Positions 17,255 to 25,661 are shown, counted from the first letter of the stretch. The stretch is 64,000 nucleotides of DNA from DATLLN01 sp963797175 (GCA_963797175.1 CAWCOL010000011.1:1-64000); one strand, 5' to 3'. The notes: generated from the sequence alone by a model not told the origin. Made by a program: numbers and translations.

Positions 17255-17490
17255 CCGGCCGACCGCCGCGGATTGACATCGATCTCGGCCGGGTGACGTT
17301 CTGCGACGTGGCCTTCCTGCGATCGATATCGCCGCCGAGCGGCGCTGCGCACGCGACAGCCCTTGCGGTTCGTGTCCGCACCAGCTGGGCGGTGCGGAAG
17401 ATGGCGCGTCTGGCGGGCCTGCGTTTGCGCAGCCGCCCGGTGCGGCAGGCCGAGTATCCGATCGCGGCCGCGCAGGCGCCGTGGGGGTGA
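17203..17490 (+). CDS. STAS-domain protein lacking the usual phospho-serine
   Basis: GTG 17203 gives 95 residues. The pattern IDIDLGRVTFCDVAFLRSI matches the central strand-helix of anti-anti-sigma STAS proteins, normally (V/I)DLSGVxFIDSSGL, and KMARLAGLRLR matches the final helix. The conserved Asp is present but the phospho-acceptor Ser is replaced by Val, so kinase control would be lost. It would be an unregulated antagonist or have another partner. A longer frame back to 17131 reads through the duplicated leader and is not favoured. Confidence 0.6.
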   Translation: MTWSDGPDGLRVLAGGAAGRPPRIDIDLGRVTFCDVAFLRSISPPSGAAHATALAVRVRTSWAVRKMARLAGLRLRSRPVRQAEYPIAAAQAPWG

Positions 17491-17511
17491 GTCTTGTGGG
17501 CGGACGGGCCG

Positions 17512-17928
17512 TCAGATCAGCCGCGACAACTCGATCAGGGTGGTGCGGAGCTCCGAGCGGCCGGCTCGGAGGCCATCGATGGCACACGCGAGCCGGCGGC
17601 GCCCCTCGGCAGTGGTCGTCAGCCGACTGCTGCGTCCGTCACGGGTCTGGCCACGCTCCAGCAGGCCGATCGCGATACCCCGTGCTACCAGATCGGAGAC
17701 CGTTGTCTGGGGCATCTCGAGCTCACGTGAGAGTGACGAGACCGTCACCTCTCCGACCGTGTTCCCGGCCTCGACGGCGAGCAGTAGCAGGTAGCGCTGC
17801 GGCGTTAACCCGCATCCCCGCACGGCGCGTGCCGTCCGGTGTTCGAACCGTCGCAGCGCGATGCGGAAGCGGGCGACCTCTGCAAGCTCGTCCCGGTCTG
17901 GCATCTGGGTCTCCGGCGTTCGCGGCAC
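17512..17928 (-). CDS. MarR-family transcriptional regulator
   Basis: The 138-residue protein has the MarR winged helix: helix pair RALRRFEHRTARAVR-like, LTPQRYLLLLAVEAG, recognition region VSSLSRELEMPQTTVSDLVARG and the wing LLERGQTRDGRSSRLTTTAEG. It should bind DNA as a dimer and respond to small ligands or oxidants. It is convergent with the STAS gene. Its targets are not evident; nothing directly downstream is co-oriented with it for more than 100 bases. Confidence 0.9.
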   Translation of the reverse strand: MPRTPETQMPDRDELAEVARFRIALRRFEHRTARAVRGCGLTPQRYLLLLAVEAGNTVGEVTVSSLSRELEMPQTTVSDLVARGIAIGLLERGQTRDGRSSRLTTTAEGRRRLACAIDGLRAGRSELRTTLIELSRLI

Positions 17929-18369
17929 GCCTTGCTCCTAGGGTCGAGGTGGCGGTCATGTCGGGCATCTTGACCGTCTCGGGTGCGTGGTCGGTGGGTC
18001 GGAGAACCGACTCGGTGTTCGGGGTGGGATGGGCGGCGCGGCCGGCGCCCACCCGACCGCGGCATCCGGGCGCATTCGACGCTGAGTGTAGTCCAGTCGC
18101 CGTCGCACAGGCCGGCGTGGCCTGTCGCCGCGGAACCCTGCTCCGCGCCGGGACGCGTGAGCTCGTGAAACATTCACCGTAGTGCGGTATATAGTGGTGC
18201 GGGCGTCTTCGAACCCGGCGACTGCTCAGTGCCTCTGAGTGCCCGAAACACCGATGGAGGCGCGAGCATCGGCGCCACATCGCCCCGGTGCGGCTCGCCT
18301 CAGACCCCGGCGGGCCGCACCATCGATTCTCGTCACTCCGGAGGCATAGGCCCGTAGTACGGTGTATGA
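17929..18369. other. Intergenic region, no gene
   Basis: The 440 bases upstream of the MarR gene and of the barrel-protein gene hold no convincing frame. AT-richer islands occur near 18170-18200 (containing GTATATAG) and 18350-18369, which could be promoter elements for the plus-strand gene at 18370. Confidence 0.45.
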
Positions 18370-18723
18370 ATGGCGATCGATCCGAGTAACGCCCGTTCGC
18401 CCGGCGCCCCCGTTGTCGCGGCTCGTTTTCGGATCGCCGACTACGAAAGCTGGCTCGAGCGGTTCTCGGCGCAGGACGAACGACGTTCGCTCGCCGGAGC
18501 CATCGGCCACTCCGTCTCCGTGTCGCTCGATGACCCGAGGCGGGTGGAGGTGGTCATCGAGTTCTCGTCGCTGGCGGCGGCCCGAGAGTACGAGGAGTTT
18601 CTGCTCTTGTCATCGACGCGGGAAGGTGACCGCCGAGACGGCGTCGTCGAGCACGGCGCGGTATGGGTCGCGTTCCGTTCGGAACGTCGCACCTATGGCC
18701 CGGGCGAGGCGCATCGGCGCTGA
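18370..18723 (+). CDS. Hypothetical small barrel protein (ABM-like)
   Basis: The 117-residue protein shows one alternating pattern, VVAARFRIADYESWLERFSA, then VSVSLDDPRRVEVVIEFSSL and AAAREYEEFL, consistent with a single ferredoxin-like alpha-beta barrel unit like that of cyanobacterial-type ABM proteins. No catalytic residues are recognised. There is no visible Shine-Dalgarno sequence and it stands alone, so expression from a leaderless mRNA is possible. Confidence 0.6.
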   Translation: MAIDPSNARSPGAPVVAARFRIADYESWLERFSAQDERRSLAGAIGHSVSVSLDDPRRVEVVIEFSSLAAAREYEEFLLLSSTREGDRRDGVVEHGAVWVAFRSERRTYGPGEAHRR

Positions 18724-18779
18724 GCGGCGGTCGGTTGTGCGCTGGTACTGAGCCGCGAGGCCCGCGTCAGACGGTCGTG

Positions 18780-19108
18780 TCACTTACTGCACGCTCTGCG
18801 ATCGCTTCTGCCGCGGCGGCACATGCGCATCGCACGATCGACCCATTCCACGTCGGTTACCACCGCCATGCGCTTCCAGGCCGAGTGATGACCGACGGCC
18901 CAGCCCAGCCCGTTCTTCGCATCCTGAGCCATCGCGCCCACGCTCATGTCGAGATCGCCGTCGATCACGTGCAGCACCGGATCTCGCCGGCCTCGGCTCC
19001 CTCCTGGAGGTCGGGCTCCAAGACGGAGCGATAGTCGTCGGCGGTGACCTCGCCCGAGGCACGGAAGCCGACCGTTCCCGGCGGCATATCTGCGATCTTG
19101 TCGATCAT
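18780..19108 (-). pseudogene. SpoIIAA-like (STAS/SEC14-type) protein gene, frameshifted and truncated
   Basis: A strong AAGGAG site precedes ATG 19108. The first frame reads MIDKIADMPPGTVGFRASGE and VTADDYRSVLEPDLQEG, typical of SpoIIAA-like proteins. Near 18975 a missing base ends this frame at once. The next frame continues LHVIDGDLDMSVGAMAQDAK and AWKRMAVVTDVEWVDRAMRM, the rest of the same domain, before diverging into an unrelated basic tail at about 18825. The last strand and helix are lost. The ribosome binding site is preserved, so decay is recent or part of it is an indel error. Confidence 0.8.
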
Positions 19109-19187
19109 TGCTCGCTCCTTCCGGTTCAGGCTTCGCCAGTTAGCCTACTCGCCGATAGCGGGCACACAAACGAACGAACGAACCGAA

Positions 19188-19240
19188 CGGCGGAGGTGGG
19201 ATTCGGACCCACGAACGTCACCGCTTCTGTCGGTTTCAAG
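19188..19240 (-). tRNA. 3' fragment of tRNA-Ser(UGA), probable att scar
   Basis: On the minus strand the sequence runs from anticodon loop CTTGAAA (19240-19234) through the 3' anticodon stem CCGAC, a serine-type variable arm, T-arm GTGGG-TCCGAAT-CCCAC and acceptor strand CTCCGCC with discriminator G at 19188. The 5' half is absent: beyond 19240 the bases do not pair with the anticodon stem and no D-arm or 5' acceptor follows. A fragment from anticodon loop to 3' end is the usual core left by integrases that insert in tRNA genes. An intact tRNA-Ser is not in the window. Confidence 0.75.
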
Positions 19241-19287
19241 GCCGGTGCGTGTGAGGTCCTTGGTGTGAGGCAGGGTGTCCGCCTGAT

Positions 19288-19305
19288 GCATTACCGGTGC
19301 ATCAC
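19288..19305. repeat. Tandem heptamer repeat, copy 4 (beside tRNA-Ser scar)
   Basis: GCATTAC at 19288 and GCATCAC at 19299 repeat with the same 11-bp period as the other copies and lie 47 bases beyond the break point of the tRNA-Ser fragment. Direct repeats close to an att core are what arm-type integrase sites look like. The first unit has one substitution. Confidence 0.5.
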
Positions 19306-19624
19306 GACCACGCCTCTCGGCAGTGGTCTACGACACTGTCGCCATGCGCAGATCGGCATGGTTGAGACGAATGTCGCGGCCGAGTCCAGATCACTTCGCC
19401 GACAAGCTCGCCGACCATGATCTTCTGTGATGTCGGCTCGGCCGCCATCTGGCGACTATATCGTGCCCCTCCGACCTCCGACTGTCGACCAGGAGCCTCA
19501 GACGATCCCGCGGCCGCATTCATCTCATCGGAACACCCGAACGCGAGCGTTGACAACCGCGCCCGGACAGCCCGTACAGCTCACCGGACTGATCTACGCG
19601 GGCGCCGACGCCGCGATGCGGCCC
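19306..19624. other. No recognisable gene downstream of the GH2 gene
   Basis: These bases lie between the repeat beside the tRNA scar and the stop of the GH2 gene. Overlapping short frames exist on both strands but none shows family resemblance, a binding site or a domain. Base composition is slightly lower in G+C than the flanks, compatible with transferred or decaying DNA. Confidence 0.5.
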
Positions 19625-22255
19625 TCAACGACAGTTGACGAGCGGCACGGTGACGCCGCCCGGCGACGAGGCGCCGCTGACGTGAACCGCTGTCGCGTCG
19701 CCTGTGTAGCGGACGGTGAGGATGCGATGCTCGCCGGGTATCAGCGTGACGTCGTTGTCGCTCCAGTATGCTGGTCGCACCGATCCCTGATGTCCGAGCA
19801 GGGTGGCCGTCAGGAAGAGCGCGATGTTTCGCGAGTCGTTGTCTAGTGTGACACGAACGTGCCCGGGCGCTCGGACGCAGGCGTGGACGCCCGGCCGGAT
19901 CCGCGGCATCGTGGCCAGTGCACGTAGATCCGCGTAGCGTGACGTGGGAGTGACGAACCAGCGGCTGTGACGCCAGTCGATCCGGTCGGGCGCGGTGGAG
20001 AGCCAGTACGTGTTCGCGTCGATCAGCCTGCCGGACGGCGAGCGCAGGCGCAACGCCACAAGATACGCCGACGTTTGCGACCGGGCGGGTCGACGGAGGA
20101 TCGTCAAGCGCCGCGCGTGGTCGGGGGTCGCCGCCGTCACTGTGCTCCACGACGACAGCCGCCTGCCGTGGGGGTCGTAGGTCGCCACCTCCGCGCGCAG
20201 GCGGCGGGCCGTGCGGGCGGTGCCGTTCACCAGGACGATCGAGTTGTCGTCGTAGGAGTACTGCAGGTGCAGCGGGCGGTTCGCCTCCATGGCGCCGTAG
20301 GTGGAGCCGTTCGTGCTCAGGTCGTAGCCGAATAGGTTCCAGTGCAGCGATGGCCAAGCGTTGTTCAGCATCCACTGGACGACGCCGGTCGCGTCGTCGT
20401 CCCGTTGCCGGTTGAACGCCTCGAACATGGCGCGCTCGCCTTCGTAGTTCATCAGCTGCGCCTTCTCCACATAATCGGCGAGGCTGACGGGCCGCCCCAT
20501 CCGTGCGAACAGCGCCCTGTCGAACCTGCGCAGCGTCGAGAAGATGCCGCCGGACTCGGTCGATCCGGCGTGGTACTGCACCGCCTTGGGGTACCGCCAG
20601 AGTGCCGTCAGCTCGGCGGGCGTAAGCATCGACCGCAGGCTTTCGAGGGGCGGGATCGAGGGGCCGTCGCTGGTCTCGGTGTTGAAGCCCCAGGCGCCGC
20701 CGTCGGCGCGGGGCGCATACCAGTACGCGGGCGCGATCCACTCGTAGGGCCCCGTCATCTTCACGCCGCTCGGCGGGAGCGCGGGTGTGTCGGTGTCCGA
20801 TGCCGAGGAGAGGATCGGGTCGGGCCAGTGGTCGCGTCGGAGCGCGTCGAGGTAGCCCTGCTCGATGCCCCGCGGAGGTGCCTCGTCGCTTCCGATCAGG
20901 AACGCGATCACGCTTGGGTGGCTGCGCATCCGCCGGGCCTGGCTGTCCATCGAGGCGACGGCGACGCGGTGGTCGAACGATGTCCAGTGGTCGTTGAACT
21001 GCCAGCGGTCACAGCACATCCAGCCCGGCATCACCATGATCCCGAGCCGGTCGGCCTGCGACAGGAACCAGTCCGACTCGAGCTTGCCCTCCAGTCGCAC
21101 GGTGTTCAGGCCCATCGACCGCGCGTAGAGCAGCTGCGCCCGCACCCGCGAATGCTGCTCGCGCAGCAGCAGGTCGGGGGCCCAGCCCGCTCCGCGGATC
21201 AGCACTGGGCGGCCGTTTACGAGGAACTGCCGGAATCCGTCCGCGTTCAGCCGCGACCTGACCTGGCGGATGCCGAAGTCGGTGCCGTCGCGATCGGATA
21301 CGCCGCCGCCCACCTCGACGGCGACGGAAAGGTGCGACATGGCCGGCGGGCCCATCCCGGCCGGCCACCAGAGCCGCGGATGCGCGATGCGCAGCTGAGG
21401 GTAGGCGGATGGGCCGAAGCTCACGGTGCGGGTTTCCCCCGCGGCGAGCGTCACCGAACGCGAGAAGCGGATCGACCCGATCGTGCCGCGCACCTCGGCC
21501 CGTGCCGGCTCGTCGCTCGCGTTGTGGACGTCGGCGGTGACGGTGAGATCGGCCCACGCACGATCATCCGAGACCGCCGATCGCACCTGCGGGTCGCGGA
21601 TCGAGACGGACCCGTTGCGGCGTAGCCAGACGTCGTGCCAGATCCCCATCCCGCGATCCGGGGGGATCGGGTTCCAGTCCACCCAGGTCAGCGTCAGGTC
21701 CTTCTGGAAGGAGACCGGATACACCTCGACGGCGACCGTGTTGGCCCCCGGATGGACGAACCGGGTGACGTCGAGCTCGAAGGTGCGGAACGTCCCGGCC
21801 ACCTGCTCGGGGGTCGCGACCCGGCGGCCGTTGACCCAGACCGCCGCCCGGAAGTTGATGCCGTCGAAGACGAGCGACGTCCGCCCCCGAACGGAGTCGA
21901 GGTGGAACGTGCGTCGGTACCACCACGGTACCTGGAACGGAGCGTCGGGCACCGACTTCAGGTTCGTGCCGTAATACAGGTTCGGGTACCGCCCGTTCGC
22001 GACCAGGCCGGCCAGCACCGTCGAGGGCAGCGTGACGGAGAGCCACCCACTGCCAGCGGCGGCCGCGCCGCTCGACATCATGGCGCCGTCCCCGCCAACC
22101 GTCGCCGAACTCCCCAGCTCCCAGCCGGTGTCCAGGCTGACGCGCGAGGGCGCGACGGGTGCCCGTGCCGCACCCGCCGGAGACTCAGCGGCGGCAGAGC
22201 AGCAGCCGCCGACCAGCACGGCCACCAGGAGCAATCGAACCAGAAGGTGCCTCAC
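19625..22255 (-). CDS. GH2 glycosidase, exo-beta-D-glucosaminidase-like lipoprotein
   Basis: The 876-residue protein has a signal peptide with lipobox GGC near residue 18, a jelly-roll sugar-binding domain (about 40-215), an immunoglobulin-like domain (about 220-330) and the GH2 TIM barrel (about 335-640), then C-terminal beta domains. FLIGSDEAPP places the acid/base region at D457-E458, with Asp where most GH2 enzymes have Asn-Glu; GFNTETSDG places the nucleophile at E527. The GSD and NxET pattern resembles exo-beta-D-glucosaminidases (CsxA type), which trim chitosan oligomers, rather than beta-galactosidases. A beta-mannosidase-like activity is the alternative. It sits in an accessory zone next to a broken IS element. 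Confidence 0.85.
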   Translation of the reverse strand: MRHLLVRLLLVAVLVGGCCSAAAESPAGAARAPVAPSRVSLDTGWELGSSATVGGDGAMMSSGAAAAGSGWLSVTLPSTVLAGLVANGRYPNLYYGTNLKSVPDAPFQVPWWYRRTFHLDSVRGRTSLVFDGINFRAAVWVNGRRVATPEQVAGTFRTFELDVTRFVHPGANTVAVEVYPVSFQKDLTLTWVDWNPIPPDRGMGIWHDVWLRRNGSVSIRDPQVRSAVSDDRAWADLTVTADVHNASDEPARAEVRGTIGSIRFSRSVTLAAGETRTVSFGPSAYPQLRIAHPRLWWPAGMGPPAMSHLSVAVEVGGGVSDRDGTDFGIRQVRSRLNADGFRQFLVNGRPVLIRGAGWAPDLLLREQHSRVRAQLLYARSMGLNTVRLEGKLESDWFLSQADRLGIMVMPGWMCCDRWQFNDHWTSFDHRVAVASMDSQARRMRSHPSVIAFLIGSDEAPPRGIEQGYLDALRRDHWPDPILSSASDTDTPALPPSGVKMTGPYEWIAPAYWYAPRADGGAWGFNTETSDGPSIPPLESLRSMLTPAELTALWRYPKAVQYHAGSTESGGIFSTLRRFDRALFARMGRPVSLADYVEKAQLMNYEGERAMFEAFNRQRDDDATGVVQWMLNNAWPSLHWNLFGYDLSTNGSTYGAMEANRPLHLQYSYDDNSIVLVNGTARTARRLRAEVATYDPHGRRLSSWSTVTAATPDHARRLTILRRPARSQTSAYLVALRLRSPSGRLIDANTYWLSTAPDRIDWRHSRWFVTPTSRYADLRALATMPRIRPGVHACVRAPGHVRVTLDNDSRNIALFLTATLLGHQGSVRPAYWSDNDVTLIPGEHRILTVRYTGDATAVHVSGASSPGGVTVPLVNCR

Positions 22256-22341
22256 TCTGGATTGATGCTACTGGCTCGACCGTCAGTTAGGAAACTTCCC
22301 TATTTGCCTTCGACCACCACAAGAGAGATCGCGCAGGAGTA

Positions 22342-22850
22342 TGAAGCGTCCCGGGTTTGACGCCGGCTTGATTTCCTGGATCATCTGGGTGGTCTGGGAG
22401 AAGGGAGTCGTGTGGGATGGGTCGTCCACGGAAGTATCCGGTTGAGGTCAGGGAGCGGGCGGTGCGGTTGGCGCGCGAGTCGGAGCGTGGGATCACGCCG
22501 GTGGCGCGGGATCTGGGGTTGAATCCGGAGACGCTGCGTGGCTGGGTGCGCGAAGCTGAGGCGGATGATGGGTCGCGGCGGGACACGCTCTCACCAGGGA
22601 GCGCGAGGAGCTGGTGGCCCTGCGCCGGGAGAATCGTGATCTGCGTCGGTCGAACGAGATCCTCAAGGCGGCGAGCGTATTTTTCGCCCGCGAGCTCGAC
22701 CAGCCCGTCCGAAGTGAGCGCGTTCATCGATCAGCATCGCGCGCGTTTCGGGTCGACCGATCTGTCGCGAGCTGGAGGTCTCAGATCGCGCCTACCGCAC
22801 GCGCAGAAGTGCACCGCCCAGCAGGCGAGCGCAGAGCGACGCGTCGTTGC
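22342..22850 (+). mobile_element. Truncated, frameshifted IS3-family element
   Basis: A likely left end begins TGAAGCGTCCCGGGTTTGAC at 22342. OrfA starts at ATG 22417: GRPRKYPVEVRERAVRLA, LGLNPETLRGWVREAEAD is the helix-turn-helix of IS3-type OrfA. One inserted base near 22593 moves the leucine-zipper part (ALRRENRDLRRSNEILKAAS) to another frame. The start of OrfB, VSAFIDQHRARFG, then follows in a third frame, with at least one more shift, and similarity ends near 22850. The DDE catalytic domain and right end are missing, so the element cannot move by itself. Confidence 0.8.
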
Positions 22851-23302
22851 TGGTGGAGCCCTTCGTGGTCCGCCTCCGTTCGTGGGTCGGGCAGACGTTG
22901 CCGACAGCGACAGTCAGGCGGCTGCGACCCGCATGGCGGCCGCTGCCACGTGCACGAACGGCTCGCCCCCACCCTCGGGCGAAGGCCGCCGGAGGAAGCG
23001 ATCCATGTAACCGGCAGCGAAGGGGCCTCATCGGCCGCCGGAGACCAGGAACGCGTCGCGAGCCCAATGGCCCAGGGGCTCCAGACGCGCGGTGGCCTCG
23101 AGCTCAATCTCGGCGATCGCCTCGCGCCAGTCGGAGCCGCGCGGAGCAATCCGCGACCGGAAGAACCCTCGGACGCAGGGAGACGACAGGCAACGGCTTA
23201 CGTCGGCTTCCGTGAGAGAGCTGAGGGCCTGGTTTGGAGGGCGCGGGCTCGACCGATGAAGAGCCGACCGAACTCCGATGGAGTTCCGGATCCGTCGAAG
23301 TA
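22851..23302. other. Degenerate sequence next to the IS relic, no gene called
   Basis: Between the IS relic and the LanC-like gene several frames overlap without an intact domain. One minus-strand stretch (about 23190 down to 23028) reads FFRSRIAPRGSDWREAIAEI and LEATARLEPLGHWARDAFLV before a stop, which looks like the C-terminus of some protein, but no start or family was found. Confidence 0.4.
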
Positions 23303-23324
23303 GGCCCGCTCCTTCGGGCGGGCC
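23303..23324. terminator. Hairpin downstream of the LanC-like gene
   Basis: GGCCCGC (23303-23309) pairs with GCGGGCC (23318-23324) around an 8-nt loop. It lies 40 bases beyond the stop of the minus-strand gene at 23364, a suitable place for its terminator. There is no U-tract. Confidence 0.45.
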
Positions 23325-23363
23325 AGATCGGCCCGAAGCCAAGGGTGTCACGCCGGGGTGGTG

Positions 23364-24806
23364 TCAGAACCCGGGTTGCTCACCCGGGATGTCCAGCCGC
23401 CAGCCGTCGAGCCGAGCGGCCATATCGATGATCCCGGCGGTACCCCAGTGCCAGGACGGGTCGGCGCGGATGTGCCAGGAACCGGCGTGGCGATTCTCGT
23501 ACCAGTAGATCCCCTTCGTGTCCCGTCGGCTGACCGCGGCGACCCAGCGCGCCGCCGCCGCTGCCTGCGTGTAGCGGGGGTCGCGTGTGACGCCGCCCAG
23601 GTCGTAGAGTGTGATCGCGATTCCGGGTGCGCCGTTGTCGAGGCTCGTGTGAACCAGGTGGCGGCCGGCGTCCTCCCGCCATGCCAGGCCCCCATCTTGG
23701 TGGCGGGCAACGGCCAGCAGCCAGTCGGCGGCGCGGCGCGCCATCTGCAGATAGGTCGGCGTGCCGGTTGTTTCGTATGCCTGGAGGTAAACCCACAGGA
23801 TGCCGGCGTTCCCCTCCTCGACGCCGGTTGCGCGAAGGCTCGATCCGCCTTCTCCCAGCTCGATCGGCCAGGCAACCCCACCTGCCGCTTGTGGCTCGGC
23901 GTGCTGCGTCTCCCATCGCAGGAGCCGCGTTGCGTCCTGGAGCCAGCGCCGGTTTCCGGTGTGCCGGTATAACGTCAGAAAGAGGAAGGCGTGGCCTGCC
24001 TGGCCACTCAGATAGCCCGTGTCGTAGCCGTGGCCGTACGGTGTTTCGGGGATCGCGCCGCCCGGGCTCATCTGCCGCTCCAGATAGCGGGCGCCGCCAA
24101 GCGCAACCCGCTCAAACCAAGCGGTCCCCGTCCGCCGGGCGAACGCGTCGAGCGTCCACACGATCCCGGCGGTTCCCTCGCCGATCCCGTTGTAGGCCTC
24201 CGCGGTGTGCGGCCAATACCATGTCCATCGGCACTCCGCGGGACAGCGCACGCCATCCGCCCTATGCGCCTGGGAGATCACCCAGCGGATGCCGGCCAGC
24301 GCTGCCGTCCGGTACCGGGCGTCCCCTGTGCGCTCGTAGAGCCGCCACAGGTAGTCGGCGATGCCCGCCGACCCGTCGTCGAAGCTGGTAAATCCGTACC
24401 GGGCCGCTCCATTCGGATCGACATAGTCGGGCCAGCGTCCGCTGCCCGCCGGCGTCTCGGCGGAGATCAGGAAGTCGCCAGCCTTCTGCGCAGCCGATAT
24501 GAACGCCGGGTTGCGCGTTACGTCGTAGGCGGCGATCAGCCCCATGCCGACCGAGGCAGCGCCGACGTCGCGGTCGGTCTGAAGGTGCGGCCTCTGGATC
24601 GACGAGCGCCACGCCCAGCCCGATCCCGTAGGCGACACCAGGTGCCGGGCAACGAGACTCGCCGCCGCTTCTCGCACGAGCACGCCAGTCGCAGAGGCGC
24701 TCGCGACGGTGCGCGCGCTCGCACTTGAACCGCCGGCGATCATGAGCAGCGCCACGCTGGCGACCAGGGCAGTCCCTCGAACAAGCGTGACCATGCCACG
24801 TTCCAT
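23364..24806 (-). CDS. Secreted LanC-like (alpha/alpha)6-barrel protein
   Basis: The 480-residue protein has a signal peptide (about 1-32) and six or seven repeats each holding a Gly-containing inner-helix motif: SAGIADYLWRLYERTG, GTAGIVWTLDAFARRTG, GQAGHAFLFLTLYRHTG, GNAGILWVYLQAYETTG, GAPGIAITLYDLGG and GTAGIIDMAARL. This is the pattern of LanC and related toroids. The zinc-binding Cys-His-Cys set of lanthionine synthetases is absent; the only cysteines form a CPAEC pair near residue 195. It is therefore more likely a glycan-active or binding protein of the same fold. The GH2 glycosidase upstream of the IS relic may be a functional partner. Confidence 0.7.
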   Translation of the reverse strand: MERGMVTLVRGTALVASVALLMIAGGSSASARTVASASATGVLVREAAASLVARHLVSPTGSGWAWRSSIQRPHLQTDRDVGAASVGMGLIAAYDVTRNPAFISAAQKAGDFLISAETPAGSGRWPDYVDPNGAARYGFTSFDDGSAGIADYLWRLYERTGDARYRTAALAGIRWVISQAHRADGVRCPAECRWTWYWPHTAEAYNGIGEGTAGIVWTLDAFARRTGTAWFERVALGGARYLERQMSPGGAIPETPYGHGYDTGYLSGQAGHAFLFLTLYRHTGNRRWLQDATRLLRWETQHAEPQAAGGVAWPIELGEGGSSLRATGVEEGNAGILWVYLQAYETTGTPTYLQMARRAADWLLAVARHQDGGLAWREDAGRHLVHTSLDNGAPGIAITLYDLGGVTRDPRYTQAAAAARWVAAVSRRDTKGIYWYENRHAGSWHIRADPSWHWGTAGIIDMAARLDGWRLDIPGEQPGF

Positions 24807-25280
24807 GACACCAGCCTACGGGATGCTGGCGGAACCCGCCGGCGACGCGGAGCCCGCTCAAGCGACTCCCTCAGCTGCTTCGGCGACGATTCACCAGCCG
24901 CGGGAAGGCGCTTCGGGTGGAGCTCAGCGTTTTCCTGACATCCAGTGCCGGGGGATACTGGAGAGGCCCTCGACTCGCGTCCAATCCGCGTCCAAATGGC
25001 CTGGAAACAAACCCCCGACAGTGACCCATCGAGGTACTAGCCAGGACCTAAGATCGCCTCAACCAGGCGCCTTCCTGGTAGTTCTGGCCAGGAGAACGCA
25101 GGAGCCTGGACTGCCATCGCACCCAGGGAGGTCAGCGGTTCGTCACGGCGCGAAGCTGACGGTCGACGCTCGGTCGCACCTTCGATTCGGGGTCCACCGA
25201 CGGAGCTCGCGATCAATGCAGCGCCCCGTGGCGCGCAACGCTTGACGCGCTCGGAGAGGGGGAGAGGTCGTCACGGCGAG
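24807..25280. other. Long stretch without a recognisable gene
   Basis: No frame here has family resemblance or a ribosome binding site. The stretch lies between the LanC-like gene start, whose promoter it should hold, and the repeat cluster at 25281-25446. Composition and frame pattern resemble decayed coding sequence. Confidence 0.5.
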
Positions 25281-25298
25281 GCATCACCGGGGCATCAC
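25281..25298. repeat. Tandem heptamer repeat, copy 3
   Basis: GCATCAC at 25281 and 25292, 11-bp period. Unlike copies 1 and 2 it lies before, not after, its nearest hairpin, which begins 122 bases downstream at 25421. The base after the pair continues GAG as in copy 2. Confidence 0.55.
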
Positions 25299-25420
25299 GA
25301 GCGCGCCAACTGGCCGCATTCGGCGACTTCGGCCGAGCTCCGGTCTTCCGCATAGCCATGCGGAAAACCGCCGGGTGCCCAACACGCGTGCGAAGAATCC
25401 CGCTTACAGATCGGCTACCG

Positions 25421-25446
25421 GAAGGCCCCGCGCGAGCGGGGCCTTC
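25421..25446. terminator. Hairpin terminator, copy 3 of dispersed hairpin
   Basis: GAAGGCCCCGC (25421-25431) pairs perfectly with GCGGGGCCTTC (25436-25446) around a GCGA loop. The preceding bases, AATCCCGCTTACAGATCGGC, resemble AATCTCGCTTGGAGATCGGC before copy 2, so the family shares an upstream segment even though the stem sequence differs. Confidence 0.7.
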
Positions 25447-25661
25447 TCACTCGATGCGTGTCGGGTCACGTCGGCGAACCTGACGACCCATCGCACGTGA
25501 TGTCGCTGCGGCGCAGGCCGCCGCGCCGAGCGGCGTGCCCGCCGACGACCGCAACCGCGCTGGATGGCTCCGAGCGATCGCAGCGGTCCACGGCAGGCAG
25601 CGAGTCGGCGAGCACGTGGCGTCCGGGCCGCATCGTCGGGCCGAACGCCACGTCGCCGCGC

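Noticed and set aside
23028..23190. Minus-strand segment resembling a protein C-terminus (APRGSDWREAIAEIELEAT).
   Set aside because: No start codon, ribosome binding site or family match; kept as a note in the intergenic description.
23364..24806. Calling the LanC-like gene a lanthipeptide biosynthesis gene.
   Set aside because: Zinc ligands and LanB/LanM or precursor peptide genes are absent, and the protein is secreted.
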